Source: Rhynchopus euleeides
Lineage: Eukaryota > Euglenozoa > Diplonemea > Diplonemida > Diplonemidae
DNA: 64,000 nt
Assembly (NCBI GenBank): GCA_963210315.1
Contig: OY723279.1
Location: 1,860,001-1,924,000, forward strand
Direction of reading: 5' to 3'
This document shows, one piece after another, positions 11,718-23,169 of this stretch. How positions within the stretch are numbered: position 1 is the first letter of the stretch; every line of letters starts with the position of its first letter. The position numbers were made by a program, and so were the translations under genes. The notes beneath the pieces were generated by a model, which was not told the origin of the DNA, did no database searches, and worked only from the letters and a program-made list of their open reading frames with translations.

Positions 11718-14700
11718 CCAGGAGCAGGCAGGTGAGCGGTGCCGAAAAACAGGCTCCATAGCGAGACCCCAAGCATGCATGTTTTCATATTTTCCATAGC
11801 GGCATTTCGATAGTTGCAGCACACTGCAAGTGCGGCGGGGGTAAGTAAATCTGTACGACTGGCTCCCCTCCCATTTTTCCTGGTGGGAAAGCCCAGCCAC
11901 TGCTGCTGACCTGCACTCAACTCATTTCCGGGGACTTTGCACGGCATGTCGGCGCTGCGTTTGGAGCGGGGAAGGGAGGGGAGGGCAGATTGTGATAAGG
12001 CGGCCGAAGAGAACACGTGTTTAAGAGTTCGTGAGTGTGTGGAAGCGTCAGAGGAATCGAAAATGTTGTGCATAACGAGCGCAGTGGCATTATTCTTTAC
12101 GACCACACGCACCCCCCCGGCTTTCCACCCACCCGCCTTCGCCAAAATGTGCCTTTTTTTTGGCGCTGATTATTGTCGTTTTTGTGAACTAAACTTTTTA
12201 AAAAACAGGTCAGGTCCCGTGTGATTTTGCGTCGTGTTCTATTTTTGTGTGTGACCCTTTGAAAGCGAGATACTCATTATATCGGGCAAGGTGTGGAAGG
12301 GGGTACAGGGGGAGGGGGGGTTCTGGAGCTATCCGCCAAGATTTCGGCGGAAGTTGGGCCGTCTTTTTGAGCACATTCATGATGCGTAAAAGTGTAGGAG
12401 TGCTTCCGACGATCCTGTTCCTTTTCTGTGTGTCTCATCTCGTGTCGACATGTGCTCCACACCCACATCAAAGCAGCAGGCTAGGGGTGGTGGAACCTTG
12501 TTTTGTCTCAATCTTACTTTGCCTCTTGTGACCGCACGCGTGAGCGTGCGCGTGTTATGTGCGGAACGCTGACAACGTTCAACAAGAACCCCACACTTCA
12601 CATCAGGCGAAGGAGGGGCAGCACTTCTTGCCGCCCGACCCGGCGGAGCTGAAGTGCTCTTATGGCATCATGCTTCTGTTCGCTATGCTGCAGGGGGGAG
12701 GTGTGCCGACATCGGCGTGTTCTATTCCGGCGATTTTGCCCGACGAAAAACCTTGTTGCGGATAGCGAAAAGGCCCTCCGTGAAGGGGGGGGGGGGTGTA
12801 AAACAATAAATATATCCCGTGAGCAGCGCTGCCGTTCTTTCCTACGGACCCCTACCCCCACCCTCGTGTGGTCAGTTGCACTTGCAGCAAGCATTAACAG
12901 CATGTGTGTGGTGGTGATTCCCGGCGATCCATCAAGCAGAACCCTTGCAGAACATCCACCTCAAATCAACGCGTTTTCTTAGTGACGCGCCGTGCTCACG
13001 GAAAATCGTTCAGATCGAAATATATTGCGTGTGTTGTGGTGGAAGCGTCAGCGCATCAAATAAGGAAGAAGGAATCACGGTTTGCTACGCTTTTCGCCTG
13101 CACTCCACGCCCCCAACGTGCAGGTGACCAGAAGGTTGCCCAAGCAGACCAGAAGAATGGGATAATGTTGTGGTGCTCCCGACGTGACACATGTGCTCCA
13201 CACCCACATCAAGGCATCAGGCTCTCGGGTGGTGGAAGCGTCACCGCATCAAAGGAAGCACGGTTGCGACGCTTGTTTGTAGGGAGGGGGGGTGGGAGGG
13301 AAGACCCGGTTGCACAAACAACACAAAGGAGCTCCCCCCGGCAATGCATAATACAAAAAAAACGTGCGGTGTACCCGATTGTGCCCTGGCGCTGCTCTCC
13401 TGTGTTCGCGCCGACAATACACCGACCGGATGCCACCAGAGCCTGGGGGGTCTTCGCTTGGCGGCAGTTTTTCGGCGGTTTTCACCTCCGAACATACGAA
13501 GAGGGGGGGATGCCACCGGAAACGCACTGTTTTCGGCACCGCAGTGCGAAGATCCACTTGCTCTGATACTGCTTCAGGCTGGCATCATCCGGAAACACAC
13601 GACCCGACACGTTGGCAACCACTCGTCTACGTTGCGAAAGATGGTTCAGTGTTGTGAACGGTCTTCCTGACAACACATTCGTTGTGTGTGTGTCGTGGTG
13701 GAAGCGTCAACGCATCATTACGGAAGAAGGAAGCACGGTCGCTACGCTTTTTGTTTGTGATCCGTTTGACCACTTCTGCACACACACACACACACACAGC
13801 TCCTGTGAGGCGCAGAGGGAAGGGGGTGATCAAGTTTTAATCTGCAACACCCACCCCCGCTCCCCCCCAGACACAACAACCTGCATAACGAGTGAAGGGA
13901 GATCATCCTTGTGATTCCTTCCACTTCTGTTTCAATACCCCTCACCCACCCTGACCCTCCCCCCCCATCACCCGCTGTGTTGGGAGGTCACTCTGTCATT
14001 CTCTTTACCAACCAACACCCCCACCCCCCACCCAGTATGCTGTACAGCGTATCTGGTGGTGGTGGACTACAAAAAGGGCTAACATTGCGAGAAAAGGGTG
14101 CTGGGAGGCTTGATTTTTGCCTTCACTCTCGGCAATCAAAACCCACCCCAACCAATGCGCTGCATATTCAATAGAGAGTCGAGTCACGGTGCTAATAACC
14201 GCGTGGCAGGGGTAGCTCAGGTTGTAGGGTGCCATGGTAAATCTTGAAGGCGCAATGTCCGATTGCTTTGCTATGGGTCAAACACTCGGGCAGTGTGAAG
14301 TAGAGAGGATACGAAGTGACGTAACACACAGAGCCAATCTCGCTTCACTCGTTACGCAGGGTGTGGGTTGTGTCCGAGGCGCTATGAGATCGTCCTGTGC
14401 TGTGGGGGGTATACTATAGGACGGGGTGGGGGGAGCAGGGGGCGGGGGCGGGGGATTCTGTGACAGTCTGGCGCAGGTTTCTATATATTTTGGAGCCGTG
14501 CCAACAGCGCAGGGAATCATATTTTTCTTGCTGATGCAGGGCCCTGCAGGACACACCGCATCCCGCAGCAGGCGTGTGTGGGGGAGGGGGGGATGGGTGG
14601 GTGGGGTGTTCTCGGGATCGCGATTGAAAATGCCTGCCACCGTGAGTGCTGCTGTGCGCAGAGGGTTCCCCCACCCCACCTCCCACCCCCCGCCCCTACG

Positions 14701-15410
14701 CACACACACACCGCTCCCCCATTCCCTCCCCCCAGCAACTTAGCTGGTAATAAACATGGGCATCGCGAGCATGATCTTCATCCCCCACGCCCCCCTTGCT
14801 CCTCCTCGCCCCCGCTTCCCCCCGCATCCCCACGACTCGCTTGCACATGCAGTGTGCACAGAGCACGCTCGATCTGGATCGCTGGTCCCCTGCAGTAGCC
14901 AACTGCGGGGTGGGAAGGGAGGGTGGGCGTTTCCCACAGCAGTGCTGGCGGAGGCTGGGAAGGGTTTTCCGAAGGAAACCGACGGGAGGCCATTTTTGCC
15001 CCTCTGTGCCAAACAACTGTACCCAGCGGGGGCGTTCCCCACGGCGGCAGTGCGTGTGTTTGGCACCAGGTGTGTCCGGGCCGGAGGGTTTGCCCTCGTC
15101 AAACGTAAGGCAGGAATGCGGCTTCTGCTCCTGAAGCTCATCCATGTCCTTCCTATATATGGTGCCGTCGCGGCTTGAGTCAGTACAGCGTGCCCAGTAG
15201 GGAGATGTTAATCTCACGTCGTTTTATGTACTTTCCCACCGAGCGGGAGGGGAGGTGGGCGGGGGGGCTCCCCAAGGCGTCTGCTGCCGGCAGCTGCCAG
15301 TGTGTGTGTTTGGCATCACCGTGTCGGGGCCGAGGAGGTGGCGATCGTGTGACCTGACACCACCACCCCTGACAGATAGGACACACACCTGCACGCACCG
15401 CAGCGCAAGC
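11718..15410. other. Intergenic stretch with dispersed core-motif repeats
   Basis: No credible gene. It holds several copies of a repeat centred on GGAAGCGTCAnCGCATCA (see separate entry), stretches resembling one another around 12453-12500 and 13194-13265 (both contain TGTGCTCCACACCCACATCAA), a CA microsatellite at 13775-13800, and C- and G-rich runs near 14430 and 14700. The proximal 150 bp (15260-15410) would contain the promoter of the next gene, but I see no diagnostic element. Confidence 0.55.
13041..13730 (+). repeat. Three copies of a palindromic core repeat
   Basis: The copies are at about 13038-13060, 13231-13253 and 13698-13718. Each reads GTGGTGGAAGCGTCA followed by GCGCATCA, CCGCATCA or ACGCATCA. 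The centre GCGT-CA-ACGC is a two-sided inverted site with a 2-bp spacer. Each copy is followed by similar GGAAG(A/C)A...CACGG sequence. The same core sits in the terminal units of YR element 3 and elsewhere (near 54425, 57570, 63045 and 63902). Confidence 0.65.
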
Positions 15411-18400
15411 ATGTCAGCCGTATCGGCACTGCTGTCGCTGTGCTTCGGTGCTCTCACACCATGCCCCGCTTGGGATCAGCGGTGCAGTGGGGTGCTTGCA
15501 AGGGTGCCAGGAAAGGTCGTGCACGTCTCAGTTTCGCGTGACGACAAGCTGGTTGCGGCGTCGGCGTCGAGCGGTTTGCATGTGTACAACGTGGCAACAG
15601 GTGCTGCTGTCACGGTGCCCGTCTACGCGTCTGTGTTAGGAGCAGCATTCTCTCCTGATGCGAGTGAACTGGCGGTGGCATTGGGGGATGGTGGGATTGC
15701 TGCCGTCAGCTTGAACAACGGGACGGAGCTGTGGTCTCACAGCTCGGATTACACCACATCCGTGGTGTACTCGCCAGACGGGGCACGTCTTGCTTCTGGG
15801 CATGGGTATGGGAAGATCTTTTTCCGGAATCCTGCGACTGGTGCCGTGGTGGTGCCCCTCCTCACTGGGGGCCACAGTTTCTCTGCTGGTGCGGTTTACG
15901 GCTTGGCGTACACCCCTGACGGGGAAAGGCTCATCAGTGGGTCGAACGGCGACATCGTTGTTGTGTGGGATACAGCGACTGGTGCGATTCTCAAGACGCT
16001 GCGGGATCACACAAGCGATGTCCGTGCCACCCAGGTGTCGCCAGATGGTCTCTACTTCGCGAGTGTGGGTTACCACCCAGCCGACACGCTGAACATCTAC
16101 AAACTGAGCGACTACTCCATCCACAAGAAGATTGAGAAGAAGCTCTACGGGAGTTCACTGTCGTTCTCTCAGGACGGGAGGAGGATTGCGGTGGCGGGTG
16201 CACTGGATCCACAGATTCCATCATGGGGAACGGAACACACATGGGTTTACATCGTGGACACCGGCGCGATTTCGGAGGTATTCTACAATGTGGCAGAGAC
16301 ACAATCGGTGGCGTACTTTCACAAAAGTGACATCGTCATCATTGGCGAGCACGTCGACAATGCAGGCATCCACCTGTGGGAATCGTCAACATCACCTGCA
16401 CCTCCTACGTATCCCCCACCGACATCTGCACCTCCAACGCCTTCCCCGCTTCCCACACCAACACCGTGCCCCGCTTGGGCTCATCGGTGCGATGAGGTGT
16501 TTGCAAGGGTGACAGGAAAGGTCGTGCACGTCTCAGTTTCGCATGACGACAAGCTGGTTGCGGTGTCGGCGTCGAGCGGTTTGCATGTGTACAACGTGGC
16601 AACAGGTGCTGTTGTCAGGGTGCCCGTCTACGCGTCTGTGTTAGGAGCAGCATTCTCTCCTGATGCGAGTGAACTGGCGGTGGCACTGGGGGATGGTGGG
16701 ATTGCTGCCGTCAGCTTGAACAACGGGACGGAGCTGTGGTCTCACAGCTCGGATTACACCACATCCGTGGTGTACTCGCCAGACGGGACACGTCTTGCTT
16801 CTGGGCATGGGTACGGGAATATATTTTTGCACATAACACACCTGTGTGGTACGGGAAATGCTACGAGGAACGCGATGGACTCGGGACTGCTGCTGGCCTC
16901 TCTTGCTATGGTTTACTTATGTTTCGTGCTCCACCTGCTCCACCTCATTCTGCACTTCAGATGATCCACTTCACGTGGGTTACGGGGTTTGGGACAACGA
17001 TGATATGTTGTGTCCGACGACAAGGTAAGGTAAGCTCATCGAGGTACACCAAACCGGAGTTGTCAAATCAAAAAAGACACACCGCCCGAGGGGCAATTGG
17101 TGTGACACAACAGCGATGACACAACCACTCTGCCCGAGGGGGCGCGTTTTTAGCGACCGAGACCTCCTCTCCTGACTGAGGGACACACGATCTGACCGTC
17201 CGAGAGACGCAGCATTCTACCCTGCCCGAGGGGCACCCACTCTCCTGACCGAGAGACACGCAGTCTTGCCCGAGGGGCACCTGGTTTCCTGACCGAGACA
17301 ATATTCTGCCCGAGGGGCACTCACTCTCCCGACCGAGAGACACGCAGTTTTGCCCGAGGGGCACCTGTTCTCCTGACCGAGACAATATTCTGCCCGAGGG
17401 GCACCCACTCTCCCGACCGAGAGACGCAGCATCTCGCCCGAGGGGCACCTGTTCTCCTGATCGAGACAAAAATTTTGCCCGAGGGGCACCTACTCTCCCG
17501 ACCGAGAGACACGCAGTCTTGCCCGAGGGGCACCTGTTCTCCTGACCGAGACAATATTCTGCCCGAGGGGCATCCACTCTCCCGACCGAGAGACGCAGCA
17601 TCTCGCCCGAGGGGCACCTGTTCTCCTGACCGAGACAATATTCTGCCCGAGGGGCACTCACTCTCCCGACCGAGAGACACGCAGTTTTGCCCGAGGGGCA
17701 CCCGTTATCCTGACCGAGACAAAACTATGCCCGAGGGGCACCCACTCTCCCGACCGAGAGACGCAGCATCTCGCCCGAGGGGCACCTGTTCTCCTGACCG
17801 AGACAAAAATTTTGCCCGAGGGGCACCCGCTCTCCCGACCGAGAGATACACAATCTTGCCCGAGGGGCACCAAATCCCGACCGAGAAGGCGACCCTCACA
17901 CCATGCTCGTGTCAGGTCTCAAGAGGGCCGAAGCCGCGGTTGAGGACAACAACACCCCCACGCACTGGTTCTAATAAATGACGGCGAGGTGCACGGGGGG
18001 ATCAGCACGAAGGAGGGGCGCAAAAAGATGGGGATGATGACGCCGTGGTGTTCAAGGTGGTCCTCCGCCGCTTATGAACGTGACAGCGGGACAGCGCTGC
18101 GCCCGTGGCCGCAGCGGATTGAGGACATTCCCATCAGCCATCGAGACTATCACCGCGCCTCGCCGAAAACCTGCTTCACGCTTGATCGCGCTCAAGGTTT
18201 CCAAACGCATACTTCAGCTGGAGGTTCCGTCACAGAGGCGCTGACAAAGGCGGGACCAAGAGCAACAGTCGGGTGCTGATAAATGGGTCGATACTGATGC
18301 AGCAAAGTGACGTCAGTGATATCCAACTCCTACTTTCCTGACCGAGACACGATCTTGCCGAGAAGCATCGGACCGAGACACCCACTTCTGCCTGAGGGGC

Positions 18401-21400
18401 ACCTAGCCGAGACGCATTTTTCCTGCCCGAGGGGCATCTCGCCGAGACATTACCTGCCTGAGGGGCACCTGGCCACGACATACCTACAGCTTACGCTTGC
18501 GGGGCACCCTGCCTGAGGAGCACCTGGCCAAGACATACACTTCCGCCTACGAGGCACCCTGCCCGAGGGGCACCTGGCCAAGACATACACTTCTGCCTAC
18601 GAGGCACCCTGCCCGAGGGGCACCTGGCCAAGACATACACTTCCGCCTACGAGGCACCCTGCCCGAGGGGCACCTGGCCAAGACAGACACTTCCGCCTAC
18701 GAGGCACCCTGCCCGAGGGGCACCTGGCCAAGACATACACTTCCGCCTACGAGGCACCCTGCCCGAGGGGCACCTGGTCAAGACATACATTTCCGCCTAC
18801 GGGGCACCCTGCCTGAGGGGCATCTGGCCGCGACATACACTTCCGCCTACGGGGCACCCTGCCTGAGGGGCACCTGGCCAAGACGCACATTCATGCCCGA
18901 GGGACACCGGGCCGAGACATTACATTCCCTGCCTGAGGGACACCTGGCCGAGACACATTCCTGCCGAGGGGCACTCACTCCCGACCGCGAGACGCAGGAT
19001 TTTGCCTGAGGGGCACCTCCTCTCCTGACCGAGACACAACCCCGCCCAGCACAGTGCCGAGGGGCATTTACGCTTTCGACTGGAATACCGAGCCTGACCC
19101 GGGGAGACACAATCGTGCCACAATCGTGAGGGGCATACTCTCTTGATTGAGAAATACACCTTTTTTGCCCGAGCGACGGCACCTGAAGGCGGAAGGGTGG
19201 CCTGTCACACACAGCCTGCCAGATCCAGCTCGAGCACGGTGACGCGACGTGAGCTTTCCGAGGGCGACAGTTTTCGTGTACCAATGCAACGCCCCCGGAC
19301 ACGCCCCCGAGAAGCCGGCACGTCTGTCGTGCCCAGCTTATCTGCGCGAATGCCGACTACGCGCACCCCGGCGTCAAGCGGATGCCCGCACACGCCCCAA
19401 GCGGGGCATACTCCGTCGAAGCATAGTCTCCCTGCCGGGGGACACACATTCAAGCCTGCATTATTCACAGGGGTCAGGGGGAGTTCCGGGCGTCTGTGGC
19501 CCGGTGTTGAGACGTACGACCTCACAGTTCCATGCAGGGAAGGGGAGCTGCTGACTGGACACCTGCGAGGTGCCGTGGGACATACACAGAGATCAGGTAT
19601 CCAACACAGCCGAGACGCTCTCCCAAGCTGCACTGCTCGGGGAGCAAAAGAAGCAGCGACTGAGAGACGCGTCCGCATCGCCTGTGTCAGCGGTGCCGCC
19701 GCTGAGGGGGTCCACCGAAACCGCAGCCATGGCAGCGGGCCGAGATCATTCCACAAGGTTGGGGGGCAGTCAGCCAGTCTTCCCGAGTACCCAGCAGCCT
19801 ACTCGACAAGCCCGAACAGCGACTGCAGCGTGCGACAAGCTCCGGTCCGCGGGGACTCACCTCTCTCATTAAGAAGGCGACTCCGAGAATCCTTCTGGCA
19901 TGCCCACACCTCCAGGGCCTCGAATTTCCTCACGCACCGGGAAATACGCCCTCCACACTGAGTCCGGGCGTTACCACTGAATCGACGCCACGTGGGGCCA
20001 CAGGGCCTCCGTTTGATGCGCTGTCTACGAGGCGGGCGATGGGGCAGGTACAGTGGGGATCAGCCCAGTGGGAAGGGGGCCGCAGGAACGTGTTGTCCAC
20101 CGCTCGAGCGGAGTTCAGGAGACGACAGTGCGCGCGATCGCCCTCTTTCACCCAGAAGGGCCGGCACCTCTCACACCTACCCCTGGGCACTCCATGCAGC
20201 GTCTCCAGTGCGCCATGAAGAGGCGCGTTGGGCTTCACCCCGCAACTCGCTCGCAGCCAGCGAAGACCGGAGAGGACACAGAGAGCCACAGAGCGATCGA
20301 GATCACGCCGGAAAGCACCGGGTGTTGGCCGGGCTCCCGAAGGGCGAGAGTTTAAGACGGCCGGACAGTAGACTGCTGCGGAGGAGCTGGGAGGCGAGTT
20401 TCAGACTGTGATTTCTCGATCCGCCGAGCCCTGTCCCCAGGCGAGAGCTGCCGGGTCATGGTGGCTGAATATGGACGAGCGTCGCGGTGGTGGTGCTGGG
20501 AGCGCACCAGAGGACTGTCACGCTGAGGGGCTGGGCATGGCCACTGACTACCTGGATACGGCCGTCTCAGTGCATCGCCCGGGGTGCAAAACGACATCGA
20601 GGATGTCAGGAAGAAGGGTCATGTGGGCACACACCAATATGTCGGAGACGTGAAGAAGCCTCGAGGGGAAGGGTTCCCCAGGGGATGGAGGATCCCGAAG
20701 AGGTACAGGGTGAGGATTCAAATACCCGGAGTGGGAAACGCACCAGACGTCGGGGGTCAGCCAAGAGCGGGTGGTTGCAGCACAGGCGGGGCTGTGTGCA
20801 ACCTTTGCCCCCTTAGTTTCGCCGGGTTGAGACGCATCAACTCTCTCGCCGGGTGCGGCAACTGGAGAGACAGGCATGTTGTCGATAGGGCACACCAAGA
20901 ATCACGAGGCTGACCACACGACGGCGGCACACGGCCGAGGCAGGCGGATCCCCTCAGCGAGTGAGGTTCGATCGTTTTCCGTACAAGGTGCTCGTGACAA
21001 CGTAGAAAGCGGTACATTACCATCGGAGGGATGCATACGATGGGCGACGGAGCCTGATCACTTCAATAGTAGACCGTTCGCGCGGCGTCCCTAAGTCCTT
21101 GGGTCCTAAGGGTCCTGGGTGGAAGCGTCCAATGCAACACTCACAGCATAGAGGCCAAGTGTTTCTCGTAGTATTTTCCGGAATCCTGCGACTGGTGCCG
21201 TGGTGGTGCCCCTCCTCACTGGGGGCCACAGTTTCTCTGCTGGTGCGGTTTACGGCTTGGCGTACACCCCTGACGGGGAAAGGCTCATCAGTGGGTCGAA
21301 CGGCGACATCGTTGTTGTGTGGGATACAGCGACTGGTGCGATTCTCAAGACGCTGCGGGATCACACAAGCGATGTCCGTGCCACCCAGGTGTCGCCAGAT

Positions 21401-23169
21401 GGTCTCTACTTCGCGAGTGTGGGTTACCACCCAGCCGACACGCTGAACATCTACAACCTGAGCGACTACTCCATCCACAAGAAGATTGACAAGAATATCT
21501 ACGGGGTTTCTCTGTCGTTCTCTCAGGACGGGAGGAGGATTGTGGTGGCGGGTGCACGGGGTCTGCAGCTTCCACAGTGGACAATGGGAAGCACAGCGAT
21601 TCACACAGTGGACAACGGCGCGATTTTTGACTACCGTATACGTAAATATTATGGAACGTAAATATTATGGAACGGGCCCATTTTTGGCCGGTCCGTTCCA
21701 TAATATTTACGTTCCATAATATTTACAGGGCCAGTTGGGGACTCGGTGGTGAGGACGGCTTGCGTCAGGAATCGCGCGAAAAGTGCACGAGTAGGTCCCG
21801 TCAGGGACTCTGTATGCCGTCCGATCACCTGGTCCAAGTCCCCGAGTCGCAGAAAGCCCTGTAAATATTATGGAACGAAAAAAATCTGGAACGCCAACCC
21901 ACCAGCGTTCCAAAATATTTACGTTCCATAATATTTACGTTCCATAATATTTACGTTCCAAAATATTTACGTATACGGTATTTCTACAATACCGTAGAAA
22001 CACAATCGGTGGCGTACTTTCACGAAAGTGACAGCATGATCACTGCTGAGCACGTTGAGTATGCACACATCATCCTGTCGAAGTGGAAACCTCCTGTGCC
22101 AACGACACCTGCACCCCCGACACCTTTGCCTCCAACCGAGTCGCCCCCCACACCCACACCCGTGACCCCTGTGCCACCCAGCTGCGAAGCACCCGATACG
22201 TTCGCCAGTGTGTGCGGTGCGGGTGCATTGCGGCGGTGCGTGCTGCGCATCCAGCACGCGGGCAGCGTGCTGAGCGTGGCACACTCGCCCAGCGGTGCGG
22301 AGATCGCGGCAGGCGGTGCGGACGGGGTGGTGCGTGTCTTCAGCGCTGCGACAGGAACACAGCTGCGGTCCCTCGCGTGCGGTGGCTTTGCTGCGCACGA
22401 CGTGGCCTTCTCGCCGGACGGGATGCGTGTTGCGGCGGGCGGGGCCGGTGGGCGTGCTGTGGTGTGCGACGCCACGACCGGGGCGGTGCTGCTGGAGCTG
22501 GAGCACGGGGACGCGGCGGCGGGACCTGTGCGGCGCGTGCGGTTCTCGCCGGACGGGCATCTCCTCGTGGCCGGTGGGGTGGAGGAGGAGGTGGTGCGTG
22601 TGCACGACGCTGTTGGGGGGAGGCGGCCGGAGCAGGTGCTGCACAGGCACGTGCGCGACGTGGCGTTCCTGCCTGCTGGTGCTGGCTCTGGATCTGGTTC
22701 CGGCGTGTCAGCGGCACGCCTGGCGGCCGTGACGGTGCACGCCGAGGCGGGCGAGGCTGTGCGTGTCTTCGCCATGGACAACGGGCAGCAGGAGGCGGCG
22801 GTGGTGTCTGTTGGGGCGCGTGTCACGGCGCTGTCCTTCTCCCCGGGCGGGGACGAGCTTGCGCGCGGGATGGACGACGGGACGGTGCGTGTGGGGCTGT
22901 GGGCGGGCAACTCCGCCAGCGAGCGGCTGCGGCTGCAACACGCGTCCGGATTCGTGTTGGACGTGCAGCACTCACCTGGCGGGCGCCTCCTTGCCGCTGC
23001 CGGGGTGGGCCCGGTGGTGGTGTGGGGCACCAGCGGCGGGGCAACGCTCACTGAGCTTGTGGGGCACACGGGTGGTGTGCGCCGCCTGAGCTTCTCCCCC
23101 AACGGCGCACGTGTGGCCACCGCAGGCCACGACGGCCAGCTGCTTGTGTGGGACGTCTCCGGGCTGTGA
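15411..23169 (+). CDS. Secreted-type WD40 repeat protein, interrupted by two insertions
   Basis: The gene is in three pieces: 15411-16828, 21178-21633 and 21981-23169. Joined, they total 3,063 bases and form one frame of 1,020 residues. It begins with a hydrophobic signal-like segment (SALLSLCFGAL), then CPAWDQRC. Block 1 is a WD40-like propeller (YSPDGARLASG, YTPDGERLISGSNGDIVVVWD), ending in a Pro/Thr linker. Block 2 is a near-identical tandem copy of block 1. Block 3 (about 22195-23169) is a more diverged, GC-richer WD40 set ending in HDGQLLVWDVSGL. The first insertion cuts block 2 within a T tract and the second cuts it at a TA. Read straight through, the first part stops at 16962-16964 after 517 residues. 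Whether RNA splicing removes the inserts is unknown, so it may be functional or a recent pseudogene. Role unknown; WD40 propellers usually bind other proteins. Confidence 0.72.
17115..17880 (+). repeat. Minisatellite, ~42-bp unit with CCCGAGGGGCAC
   Basis: About 17 units spaced 40-44 bp. Each contains TGCCCGAGGGGCAC followed by CTCTCC or CTCCTGACCGAGA. Units alternate between two subtypes (one with ACAATATTCT, one with GACGCAGCATCT or ACACGCAGTCTT). It lies inside the inserted YR-family element. Confidence 0.9.
18390..18900 (+). repeat. Minisatellite, 50-bp unit
   Basis: About nine units of 50 bp containing GCCCGAGGGGCACCTGGCCA, then AGACATACACTTCCGCCTAC and GAGGCACCCT. It shares the CCCGAGGGGCAC core with the array at 17115-17880, so both derive from one ancestor. 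Degraded units continue to about 19150. Confidence 0.9.
21634..21978. mobile_element. 345-bp TA-flanked MITE in the WD40 gene
   Basis: Terminal inverted repeats begin CCGTATACGTAAATATTATG and the element is bounded by TA on both sides (21632-21633 and 21979-21980). The sequence GTAAATATTATGGAAC recurs several times near both ends, partly as inverted copies that would fold back. Removing the element plus one TA restores GAC TAT TTC TAC in frame, matching the sister block of the gene. It has no coding capacity. The TIR start resembles that of the elements at 28734 and 29616 (CCGTAAACGG), so they are probably related Tc1/mariner-type non-autonomous elements. Confidence 0.88.

Larger units (their letters stand above)
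16829..21177 (-). mobile_element. Degenerate YR-family element inserted in the WD40 gene
   Basis: This is a 4,349-bp insertion in a TTTTT tract of the WD40 gene with no target duplication, as expected for tyrosine recombinase insertion. Its left 240 bp (16829-17070) is an inverted copy of 50175-50416, and its right 60 bp (21118-21177) is an inverted copy of 45857-45916; those two segments bound element 2. Both ends carry a short inverted repeat of the AAATACTACGAGRAAC type, with about 30 bp of extra sequence outside it on the left. Inside are two minisatellites and, on the minus strand near 20150-20250, a weak CERC-type cysteine motif that could be a decayed gag-like ORF. No intact coding frame remains. 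Confidence 0.75.

Noticed and set aside
14206..14275. tRNA-like start (GGGGTAGCTCAGGTTGTAGGG)
   Set aside because: Only a D-arm-like stretch matches; no anticodon stem or TTC-loop partner can be paired downstream.
17115..18900. CRISPR-like array of regularly spaced repeats
   Set aside because: The whole 42-50 bp unit repeats, including the supposed spacers; there are no unique spacers or cas genes, and the context is eukaryotic.
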